Positions 10,616 through 19,868 of a stretch of DNA of 21,032 nucleotides are shown here, in pieces. Every line of letters begins with the position of its first letter. Position 1 is the first letter of the stretch. Under the pieces are notes generated by a model that did not search any database, was not told the origin of the DNA, and worked only from the letters and a program-made list of their open reading frames with translations. Both the position numbers and the translations under genes were made by a program. The DNA lies in contig NAVB01002189.1 of the NCBI GenBank assembly GCA_002179805.1, forward strand, positions 1 through 21,032. Reading direction: 5' to 3'. This DNA comes from Acanthamoeba lenticulata (Eukaryota; Discosea; Longamoebia; Acanthamoebidae).

Positions 10616-12316
10616 ATGGACGAGAAGGCCGCAAACACGACACTCTCTATGGTGCGGAGCTGGTTGCTGTTGCAGGTTGAAGACGGCTTCCCCACGGTTG
10701 CCAAGTTCCAACGATTCTTCGGCGCAGGCCAGAAGCGCGACTTCCTCAACTTTGTCTCCTTCCCCGAGACAGAGGCTCCCATCGTCGCCAAGGAGAAAGT
10801 GGCGCCAGCCTCGGGCAGCGACAGCCCCAAAGCACAGGATCAGGCCGTCCGAGGGCTCAAACATCGGCATCAGAATGGTGGTGTTGTTCAACCAAACAAC
10901 AAAGAGGAGAAAATCACCACCTCACGATCCGTGAAGCCAGCAACGGCCAAGATTGGCTTCTTCAAGTCTCTCTTCTATCTCGTTAGCGACATCTACTTCC
11001 GATTCGCCTCGGTGCTGGGCGAGGAGGTCACCTTCGTACTCCTTCTGCCTTTCCTCTGGTGGCACTTTGTCACCGAGCTGGCGGAAAGCGTAGTCTTCCT
11101 CTGGTGCTTCTCCTGCTATTTGGGCCACATGCTCAAGGATCTCTTTCAACTTCCACGGCCCTATGCCCACACCGTGGCCAGGCTCGAGCACCACTACGAG
11201 TGCGAATATGGCCTTCCGAGCACGCACGCGATCGCTGCCACGACGCTGCCTCTCTGCATCGCCCTTTATTGCTACAGACACGCCGTTTCCGAGCCGTACA
11301 TCTACATCTCGGTCAGCGTGGTCTTCTGGCTCTCGGTCTGCCTCTCTCGCATGTATTTGGGCGTGCACTCGCCCTCAGATCTCTTCTGGGGAACTGCTGT
11401 CGGTACGCTACTTCTCCTTGTTACTCGTGGCCACGAGTAAGCATCGATTGTCAGCGCTTTCATCCTTCCTGATTTTCACCTGTTATTTCTCGATTCTTTT
11501 CTCGACCTTCTGCGGATTGCCTTGTTCAGTTCTTCTTTATCGTTGTGCCCATCGATTAATGTGAGTGATTTGTTGTGGCTGCAGGCGTGGGTTGCTTCTA
11601 CATCTGGGTGAACGTCAACGGCCATGTAGACTACGTGCTCGACACGTGCCCTATTCAGGTCATGCTTGGAATGCCCCTCGTGCTGGCTGGCCTTTTGGCC
11701 ATCTACCCCGCCCCGCAGCAATGGACCAACTCCTATGGCGATACTGCCACCATTTTGGGTTCGTAATTCTCGTTTGGAACAGGTGAGGGTGGGTGCAACC
11801 GGGCGCAAGCTCACCAGCTTTCACCGTTCGTTACTGTTCAGGTGCTCTTAACGGTGGTCTGCTCCACTTGGGCCTCTTTGGCAAGGTTAACCTCCACCGC
11901 CTCAACTTCTCGGAGTTGTTCGCCGGCGAGACTTACCTAGTCGCCCTGGCCCGAATCTTAGTGGGTACGTTGTGCGCGTCTCGAACCCTAGTCCAGTGCA
12001 AAGTGCTGACGAGTTGTTATTTTGTGCAGGCTACCTTGTCGTCTTCATGACTCGCCTCATCATGAAGAAGGTGTCCAACATTCTCCTTACCTCAATTTTG
12101 CCGAATAAGACTCAGGACAGCGTGAAGGCCAGGTGCGCTTTCCAACTTCACCCTCACCTCTTCCCCACTCGCGTAGCGTATACTGATCACTACACGGTAC
12201 TGTTTTTTGTTTGTAGGTATGCCATCGAGATCCCCGCCAAGTTCATCAACTACACGGTGGTGTGTCTGTCGGCGACCGCCTGGGCGCCTCTGGCCATGAC
12301 GACCCTGTTCAGCTGA
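10616..12316 (+). CDS. Sphingosine-1-phosphate phosphatase (PAP2 superfamily)
   Basis: Exons 10616-11402, 11585-11758, 11842-11964, 12030-12132 and 12217-12316 join in phase to 428 residues, close to SGPP1/SGPP2 and yeast Lcb3. The enzyme is an ER membrane lipid phosphatase that converts sphingosine 1-phosphate to sphingosine. All three PAP2 motifs are visible: KDLFQLPRP (174-182), YGLPSTHAIAAT with P201-H204, and SRMYLGVHSPSD (244-255), giving catalytic H204 and H251 and proton-donor context D255. PSTH rather than PSGH is typical of the S1P phosphatase branch. Residues 1-110 are soluble and polar; several hydrophobic segments follow to the C-terminus. The first ATG has family-like sequence soon after it (VEDGFPTVAKFQRFFG). 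Substrate is inferred from the branch; a dihydrosphingosine phosphate activity is equally possible. Confidence 0.9.
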
Positions 12317-12750
12317 GCGAGCCGAGCGCGGGCTGTCCGCACAACAAAACTCAAGAGTGACAGAGGGGAGGGGACTCACGCGCGCGTGACCGTAATTTTT
12401 CGAGAAGACAACACGTGAGCCTCCACCATCCACAGGTGCCCAAGGAGGTGCTTGTTAAAAGGACGTTGGAACGATATAAAATGGAGGGGCGCAGCACTAG
12501 CAACAGAACGTGGCAAGCTTACTGGTGGCGGAGGCCACAGCAAAGAGGGATGGCCACACCTTTTTAATATTAAACAAAGGTTTTTTGTTTCCCAACACAA
12601 AGGAATTTCTTTGGCTGGACCGAGGGGTAGCGGCTAAGTACTTATCTAAGATTTAATCGTTTTGTGCTGGGGCTTGCCGTTTCTCTGGATCTGCGAACGT
12701 TGGCCCTAGTGCTTGCTGCACCGCATTGAGCCTATCTGAAGTCAGCGATC
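12317..12750 (+). promoter_or_regulatory. Intergenic region: phosphatase 3' end and WDR24 promoter
   Basis: About 430 bp without a gene. It holds TATAAAA at 12475-12481 and an A/T-rich patch at 12560-12600. The TATA-like motif lies 270 bp before the WDR24 ATG, so it is only a weak candidate unless the leader is long or spliced. No tRNA-like cloverleaf or B box was seen. Confidence 0.35.
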
Positions 12751-15700
12751 ATGATGGAGGGCGATGTGGAAAGACTACACGCCGTGAGAGATGACGGGAG
12801 CAGCAGGCCGTCACCGGCCAGCTGCCTAGATCTCGCCAAACCGCTCAATGCTATCAGCCCTGCACCAGATGGTGACAGAATTGTGGCGGCAGGACGAGAC
12901 GGTACGGCACTTTTTTGTTTTCATCTTCATCACGCGTGCATCTCGCTGACCGAGGTTCGGGCGCAGTCCTAAAAATCTTCGATGTGAGACCCCACGACAC
13001 CAATCAAGTGTTTACGGAGGTGGAAAGCCTCCGCCCCACCGAAAAGAAGCTCAACCTCAGCTACAGCGCTGTGGACGTGCAATGGCACCCGACTGAGAGT
13101 GCGCCACACCTTGCCCTTATGTATCGCGTGCGGTGATGCCCTTTCTCACGCTACCGTCATCACCGATTGTTGTTTGGCTCAGGCAACAAGATCGCCACGG
13201 CTGCCACCAACGGCGCGGTGGTCATCTGGAACGTGCTCCATCGCGACGGCCGCACACAGAAGCGGGAGCGCGTGATAGTGGAGCATACCCGCACCGTCAA
13301 TCGACTCACATGGCACCCAAGCAACGCCTACAACCTCCTCTCTGGCTCACAGGACGGGACGATGAAGCTATGGGTTCGTTCTTTCTCGCCTCCGCTAGCA
13401 TGCAGCCCGTTGCACGGTCTCACTTTGCATACGCACAGGACATCCGTGATCCCAATGCGAAAGCGATCACGTTTGACGCCAAGTCCACCAGCGTTCGCGA
13501 CGTGCAGTTCAATCCGTTCTACTCCAACTATTTTGGTGCCGCCTTCGATAACGGCACCGTGCAGGTTCGTGTTGCTTGTCCACCACAACGTTACGTTTGT
13601 GAGGCCTCAATTTTTCATGTTTTTATTATAATGCAGGTGTGGGACATTCGTCGGCCGAATGCGTTCGAGCGACGATTTACGGCCCACGAGGGATTGGTGA
13701 TGACTATTTGCTGGCATCCTGAAGAAAAGAGCATCATCGCCTCTGGTGGCAGAGACAGGCTCATCAAGGTTTGGCTTTTGATGATTCTTGTTGGATTCTT
13801 TTATTTTAAAGTGAGATTTTCATGTTGTTTGCTATCGCTGCGGTGCAGATATGGGACCTCAACCCGCGAGCCTCCAATCCGAAGCATACCATCCAAACAA
13901 TCGCGTCCGTTGGTCGATTGCAGTGGCAACCCGCCTACCCGGCTCGAATCGCCTCCACCGCTTCGCTGGTCGACTGTCAGATCCACGTGTGGGACAGCAA
14001 CAAGCCCTACATCCCGCTGAGCTCCGTGGTCGGCCACCGCGATGTGGTCACGGGCTTCATCTGGCACAAAACTGTGCCCGACTGCGTTATCGCCTGCTCC
14101 AAGGACGGTACCCTGCGATGTCACAACCTCAAGGTCTCCGCCCCCCTCTCCCGGCCTACCGCTTTCTATATGGAAGGGCGCTGACGTCAGCGATCGGCTT
14201 ATGTCCGGCATGCAGGAAGCCTATCGGCCCTATCAGCACATTCGCACGGTAGGCCTTTCGTGGAACGTGCGTAACGAGCTCGCCAACCTGCACGACTTTG
14301 TCGACCGTGACAATCCCACGGCCGAGTACGCAACCGCTGCTGATGCTCTTCTTCATCATCCCTTTACGACTGCTTGCTTGGGTGTGCTCACAGTCTTGTG
14401 CCCCTCGTTTGATGGTGATGGTGGTCGCGCAATGGTCTTAGGCCCGGAGCGACCGCGCCGGCTAAGCAGGCGACCTCCATTTTCTCCCGCTCGGCGTCGG
14501 TGGGCGCGGGGATCGGGAAGGCGGGGGGTGCGAAGGACTCGCCCAGCCTCTCCAAGGAGCGCGTCAAGTCCGCAGCACCCCCGAAGCTGCCCGGCGTGGT
14601 TAAGATCCAGACACCGATGCAAATGGTTAGCCGTCCTTTCCCTCCCCCACGACTCATGGGGCTCACGCTCGTCGAGGCAGTGCCTAACTTGTGTGGTGCG
14701 TGTTTGTTGCGTCACAGCATAACGCGGCGCTGTTTGATCATCACTCGCTCCAGCATCTGGCCCACAACTACCGATACAAGGGCACCTTCACCGAAGTGTG
14801 CGAGCACAACGCGCAGGTGGACCAGCCCCTCCCCCCCCCGGATTTTGCCTTGCCTTGGCATCCCATCAGAGCGCTCACACGCACACACTCTGCGCCGGCA
14901 CATTAGGAGGCAAAAAGCGTCAAGCAATTCCAGATCGCCCAGTCGTGGATGGTGCTCAAGACCCTCTACGCCGATATCGATAGCGAGTCGGCCACGCCCG
15001 GGGGTGTGTCTCCGCTCCTTCCCCAATCAATTGATGTGCAGCCCTTTTTTGTGCCGACTTACACACAGCGTCGACAGCGGCTTCGGTTCGAAGTTCGCTC
15101 GGCGCGGGCGAACTCGAGGGCATGGTCGACACCGACCGGTCGCCCTTCACGCCAAAGGGCTCCTACATTGGCAAACCGCAACCTCACAGCAATTCCACCG
15201 AGGCCCTGCCCGTCGTCGAGTCGATGGACGGTACAATTACAATCTCTTGCATCCCCACCAACGCGATACCCGGCATCGTCCCATTTACGTCTACATGTGT
15301 TTACTCTAATGTGGCGTGCCACCTTCCATGCATGTCTGCAGACTACTTGCTGCCGCAGGAGCTGGCCAAGGACGCCGTGCGACGAGCGACCAGCCAGGAG
15401 ACCTCTCTACCCGTACGCTCATGTCTCTCTTGTCAACTCAAATGAGTAGCACTCACTTATTCGCGCGGCCAGGCCAAGCGTTCATTCGCGCTCAACGACA
15501 GCGATGGCTCGATCGGGATTGCAGCCCTCCCAGGTTCGGCCTTCCCTCTCCGCCGCGGCAGCGCAACGGCGCTCCCCTCGCGCTCACGCTCGTCGTCGCA
15601 TTGTTTTGCCGCAGGCAATGGTGGCACAGTCGAAGGCCCGGGCAACATCACGCTGCGCAAGTCGACGGGCACGGCCACGACACTGCGGCACGCAAACATG

Positions 15701-17012
15701 ATCACTATGGGCAAGGGTGAGGGCGGCATCATGGACATCCACTCCATCACGGCCGCGCCCTTTTCCTCGGCTGATCCGCCTCCACCGTCGACGTCACCCG
15801 CCCTACGACGCCACACCGGTACCGTCGTCTTTCTCCTCGTCGTCCTCTTCTTCCCTGCTTGTGCTCTGTCGCTGTTTCGCCAACACCTCCATCATAACCA
15901 CGACCTGCTTGATGCTGACGGCGTCATCATACGACTTCAGATGAAGACGACGGGCTCGACGACGAGGCCGAGGGGAGCGACGATGAGAGTGAGGGCTACG
16001 ACGGCGATGTGTTTACTCGGGTGGAAAGCTCAAGCCACGCCAACGGCGCGACAGATAACGACCTCGTCGAGGTACGGTTCCCCCCCCCAAATTTCTTCCC
16101 CCTTCAGTGTTTGGACAAGAAGAGGAGCTGATGTGGCGCTGATGCTGTTGTGGTTGGGCTGTGGCTTCTAAGATGGCGGCACAGGCGATGGGCGCCAACG
16201 GGGGCTTTGGGGGTGCCATCGCCCGGTGGTGCTATGAGTCGGTGGTGCGCGAGATGCTCGAATTCTACGGCAACCAGGGCGACGTACAGACCTGCGTGGC
16301 CATGTCCCTCGCGCTTCAGGGCCATCTCCCGCTGGACAAGAAGACCACCACACAGTGGTTCCTCTCCTACATCGGTTCGCCCCCCCCCCCAAATTCTCTT
16401 CGCATCCTTGCCACTGTTGTCCACCTGCCGATGATACTGATGATCATGGCTTATTGCTGCTGCTGTTGTTGCTGGCTCCATGAAGAACTGCTGCATCGTC
16501 TTCAGTTGTGGTCGGCAGCCAACGAGATCATCAGGATCTGCCCGATTGACGACATTCGCGCGATCAACCAGGTCCGGCGCCTTCCTCTCCCTCCCCCGTC
16601 TGGCCAGTCCACCTTGCTCGCCGTTCGTCGCTCACTAACATACACCATTTAATCCGCCACACAGAAATCCACAACGGTGCACACCAACTGTCCTGGTTGC
16701 GGCCGACCGCTCTACAAGGTGGGCTGGGCCTGTGAACACTGCAACAAGCCTACCAACACCTGCTCCGTTTGGTACACTGACACACGTACCAACCGTTGGC
16801 TGCTGTGGATCTAGGCTGACTCAAACAAACAATGCACAAACCAAAGCCACCAAATCGTGAAGGGCATTTATGTGTGGTGCCAGGGTTGTGGACACGGTGG
16901 CCACATCCAGCACATGTACGAGTGGTTCGAGATGAAGAAGCAAACCGTGTGCCCGGCCGCCTGCGCGCACCTGTGCACCGCGCGCGATTTTGTGATGCCC
17001 CTTTTGGGTTGA
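12751..17012 (+). CDS. WDR24: WDR24, WD40/RING subunit of GATOR2
   Basis: Nineteen exons join in phase: 12751-12901, 12967-13098, 13183-13373, 13439-13564, 13637-13768, 13849-14133, 14177-14325, 14442-14625, 14718-14816, 14907-15003, 15069-15230, 15342-15412, 15473-15533, 15615-15818, 15941-16071, 16185-16374, 16486-16571, 16665-16771, 16847-17012. This gives 907 residues (911 if exon 16 starts at 16173); human WDR24 has 790. The N-terminal half is a WD40 propeller ([45 protein letters not shown]). A low-complexity linker with an acidic patch (15941-16071) follows. Then come [19 protein letters not shown] and the [11 protein letters not shown] helices seen in WDR24. The end is a complete zinc-binding [41 protein letters not shown]2 works at the lysosome upstream of GATOR1 and TORC1 in amino-acid sensing, and WDR24 is its ubiquitin-ligase-type subunit. 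The 14134-14176 intron (43 bp) and the exon 16 boundary are the least certain. Confidence 0.92.
14831..14839 (+). repeat. C9 tract in a WDR24 intron
   Basis: Nine C, with four more C just before a single T, inside intron 14817-14906. The read-through frames here give only proline. Confidence 0.85.
16072..16184 (+). other. WDR24 intron with C9 head, similar to the next intron
   Basis: Opens GTACGGTT then C9 (16080-16088) and AAATTTCTT. Toward the end it has CTGATGCTGTTGTGG and CTTCTAAG. The acceptor is either AAG at 16172 or CAG at 16184; both keep the frame and differ by four residues. Confidence 0.65.
16375..16485 (+). other. WDR24 intron with C11 head, similar to the previous intron
   Basis: Opens GTTCG then C11 (16380-16390) and AAATTCTCTT. 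It ends with CTGCTGCTGTTGTTGCTGG and CATGAAG. It is 111 bp with no in-frame stop. Its removal gives [12 protein letters not shown], which fits WDR24 (human SYIDLLQRFRLW, from memory). Confidence 0.75.
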
Positions 17013-17248
17013 GCCCACATGCGATTTCCTTCCTGCACATAGAAGAAGAAGACTTCACAGCGTGCGTTTCATGAACGTAGTGGACCGCGGTTCAAGACAC
17101 TGTTTGGTGGGGCAGCTGTTGGACAGAGACCGGAAATGTGGGAGAAAAGTGCCGGCCTCAGAATCCGGTTTTTTTCCATTTTGAAAATAGCGACTCCCTT
17201 GCGCGAGCAATAGATCTGGTTTGTGTGTCTACATTTCAACTGTTCTAC

Positions 17249-17757
17249 ATGGCGAGGTACGATTTAATCTCTCCTGGGCTTGCCAAGCTAGACGGCTCTA
17301 AGTGGCCTCTAATTTTATACGACGTGATGTGATTGATGCTCCGCAGTCAGACGTTCATTCCTCCTGTTCTTTGGGCCCAGCGCAAGGATAAGCTCTTCCT
17401 CACCATCGACGTTCAGGACGCGAAGGATGCCAAGGTAGAACTGACTGAAACGCACCTCAAATTCAGCGGCACTGCCGATGGCAAGCACTATCAGCTCGAC
17501 CTCGAATTCTTTAAGGAGATTAACCCGGCGGAGAGCAAGTATGCCGTTCTTGGCCGCCACATCGTCTTCAACATCGTCAAGAAGGAGGAGGGTCCGCACT
17601 GGGATCGCCTTATCAAGACCCCTGGCAAGCACTGGTGGCTCAAGGCCGACTGGAGCCGCTGGGTGGAGGAGGACGAGGAGGACGAGGGTGAGGGCGCTGG
17701 TGCCGACTTCGACATGGGCGGCATGGGCATGCCTGGCATGATGGGCGGCATGGGTGG

Positions 17758-17791
<34 letters not shown>

Positions 17792-18019
17792 GGCGGCATG
17801 GGTGGCATGGGCGGCATGGGCATGCCTGGCATGGGCGGCATGGACTTCGGCGACTTCGGCGGCGACGACGAGGGTGACGATGACGATGATGATGACGATG
17901 AGGGTACGCTTGTTTCCTTGAAGCTTACTGAGTGCACTGCGACTAACTGGTGGGGTTGCACTTGCGCGTGTATAGTGCCTCCCCTGGAGGAGGAGGGCGA
18001 ACCCAAGGCCGAGCAGTGA
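17249..18019 (+). CDS. p23/Sba1-type Hsp90 co-chaperone (CS domain)
   Basis: Exons 17249-17256, 17347-17903 and 17976-18019 join in phase to 202 residues. The tiny first exon encodes MA and part of a serine, giving MASQTFIPPVLWAQRKDK, the usual p23 start just before the CS domain. p23 binds the ATP-bound, closed Hsp90 dimer and slows ATP hydrolysis during client maturation. The CS beta-sandwich covers about residues 4-110 and contains KLFLTIDVQDAKD, LKFSGTADGKHY and the C-terminal WWLKADWSRWVEEDEEDE, whose tryptophans match the Hsp90-binding end of p23. A Gly-Met repeat and an Asp-rich tail follow, an arrangement known in yeast Sba1 and plant p23. The last intron (17904-17975, 72 bp) has no in-frame stop, so retention would insert 24 residues before the acidic end. 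Confidence 0.9.
17713..17850 (+). repeat. Coding GGCATG hexamer repeat (Gly-Met tract)
   Basis: Tandem GGCATG/GGTGGCATG units encode a GGM-type repeat between the CS domain and the acidic tail of p23. The near-perfect DNA repetition suggests length change by slippage or unequal exchange. Confidence 0.85.
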
Positions 18020-18320
18020 AGCGGGTCCCGGTGGGAGTCCCACTCAGGCGTTTTGTTCACACACCCAAGCTCGCCGCTCGTGGTTGTAGAGACACTCACA
18101 GAATAGTAAACACAAAGTTTTGCCTCCTGCCCTCTTGCTGCCCTTCGCGCTCCTCAGCGTAGCCGCTTCCCCTCCCGCCAGCCCAGAAAGCAAACCCATG
18201 CAAAGAAATGCTTTTTTCTATGCATTCCTGGAATTACGAGTAAGGCCAACACAAACACTCAGGTCTGGTTTTTGTGATACATCAAACAATTCCAAACCTG
18301 CCGTTCGCAGGCCGTTGCAA
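18020..18320 (+). other. Intergenic region between p23 and Mdm12 genes
   Basis: About 300 bp. It must contain the p23 3' end and the Mdm12 promoter. A/T-rich patches (18110-18130, 18205-18230, 18265-18290) are the only visible structure. A CGCAG at 18306-18310, ten bases before the ATG, could close a leader intron. Confidence 0.4.
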
Positions 18321-19442
18321 ATGTCGTTCAGGATTTTTTGGGACAAGTACGGCTTCCGGTGGGACCCGCGCAACCAAAGTTTAATGGCAGAAGATTAATC
18401 TGGAATGCCAGGATGGGTGAGGAGCAGGCGGAAAAGGCGATGAACTACCTGAACGCCTTCTTTAGTAGTGTGCCCAAGCCCGAGTTTATTGGTGACATCG
18501 CCATCGAAGCTCTGTCCCTGGGCGGTACGTTGTTGGAAACCCTCCTTCTTCACGAGTTCCTGCTCACGTTCCCGCTTCCTGAGCAGACAAGGCGCCAGAG
18601 GTGCGCCTCATTGATATCTCGGATCCGCCTGCTCACTTCGCTGACCTGCCCAGTACACTCTCTCTCCTTCGCCGCCTCGCTTGCCAGTTGCACAGTCCCG
18701 AGACTGTATGGCATGTCGTTACTCTCTGCCCTAATCTTGCCCTTCACGCACTTGTTGGCGTACGCAGCCGTCAACGATAACCCTGTGGGCACGTCCACAA
18801 CGACAACGACCACGACGTCAGCCGGAGAGGAGCATGAGGTCAAGGCAACTGACATGGACATGATGATCAAGGTCTTCCTTGAGTACTCGGGCACGGCCAA
18901 GCTGACCATGCGAGTGCGTGCCTTCTACAAACCGCGTGTTGTTTGCGATGCCTCAAACTGATACACTATTGTCCTCCATTCGCCCACGTGGCTTGGCGCT
19001 ACTTCTCCCTACACACCAGTGTTTGATTTCGCTGGTCAACTGGCCTCGACCCCGCACTGTGTGTCTCCCCGTCACCTTCACGCTGTCTGACTTTCATTTC
19101 GAAGGTACCGCAACTCGATCTAGCGACGCTAGTGTGCGCCAAAGCTCATGGTGGCGCTTGTTTGCCATGACAGGTGTGGTGTGTGCCATCCATCACGCTG
19201 GCAAGGTGCACTTCTGCTTCGACAAGCGTGAGGGCGACGAGATAGGCCCGTTGAAGAGCCTCAAGATCGAGGCCCAGATTGGCGACAGCAACCAGCAGGT
19301 GCTTCGTAACCTGGAGAAGGTGGAGAACTTCATCGTGGCCATGCTCAAGAAGCTCATCAAGGATCGCCTGATCTACCCCAATTTTGTCACTGTGCTGGAC
19401 CAAACGCACTCAGCCCCGGCAGCTAACATGCCTCGCCCGTAA
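18321..19442 (+). CDS. MDM12: Mdm12, SMP-domain subunit of the ERMES ER-mitochondria tether
   Basis: Exons 18321-18346, 18412-18524, 18587-18652, 18768-18913, 19020-19104 and 19174-19442 join in phase to 234 residues, about the size of Mdm12. ERMES bridges ER and mitochondria, and its SMP subunits carry phospholipids between them. The first exon MSFRIFWDK carries the MSFxIxW start of Mdm12. LNAFFSSVPKPEFIGDI and LIDISDPP then match its SMP start. VFLEYSGTAKLTMR, SLVNWPRPRTVCLPVTFTLS and GVVCAIHHAGKVHFCF form the middle. SLKIEAQIG, LRNLEKVENFIVAMLKKLIK and YPNFVTVLD close it as in fungal Mdm12. There is no membrane segment, as expected for Mdm12 and unlike Mmm1. A Thr-rich insert (near 18795-18825) replaces the longer acidic insert of fungi. 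A reading without the first splice stops after 25 residues, so that intron is needed. Confidence 0.85.
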
Positions 19443-19868
19443 ACGCCACTACCCTTCCAGTCATGTCTCTTTCTTGAGCCGTTCAGCGACCACAGCGCCT
19501 CCCGTTCAGCCCAGGGCGAGGCCTGCAGTGAACGGGCAAGAGGTGAAGGACCTTTCAGCTCCTCTTCTTCCTGCCGTGACGGTGACCGCAGTAACGAAAT
19601 TGTCGACGTCTACTTGGGACGGCGGTGAAGACAACCAAAATTGTGGGCTGCGGCAGGTGTCATTGGTGGCGGTCTGGTTCTGGACCGCGCATTCGAATTT
19701 ACACCGACCTATCTCGTCGCTAGCTATCGATTGATCGCTGTGTGCGTGAGAGCGAGAGCCAGAGAGCGTAAACGTTCACATCTGGGCTCGCTTGCTCGTG
19801 AGTGCGGGCAAGGTCTAGAGCCTCTGTGGCCTGGGAAAAAGAAGACGATATAAGGATACACAGCAGAG
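19443..19868 (+). promoter_or_regulatory. Intergenic region between Mdm12 and the WIP-like gene
   Basis: About 425 bp. It should hold the Mdm12 3' end and the WIP promoter or leader. The first 270 bases look partly coding (a Pro/Val-rich frame at 19490-19620 and a Gly/Ala-rich hydrophobic frame at 19641-19700), but neither connects to a neighbour in phase. CACAGCAG at 19859-19866 could be an acceptor just before the WIP ATG. TATAAG at 19849-19854 is too near the ATG to be a normal TATA box. Confidence 0.4.

Noticed and set aside
18653..18767. Extra exon in Mdm12 reading LLRRLACQLHSPETVW
   Set aside because: It is 115 bp, so keeping it breaks the frame into the conserved next exon. It has a GTACAC donor and a TACGCAG acceptor.
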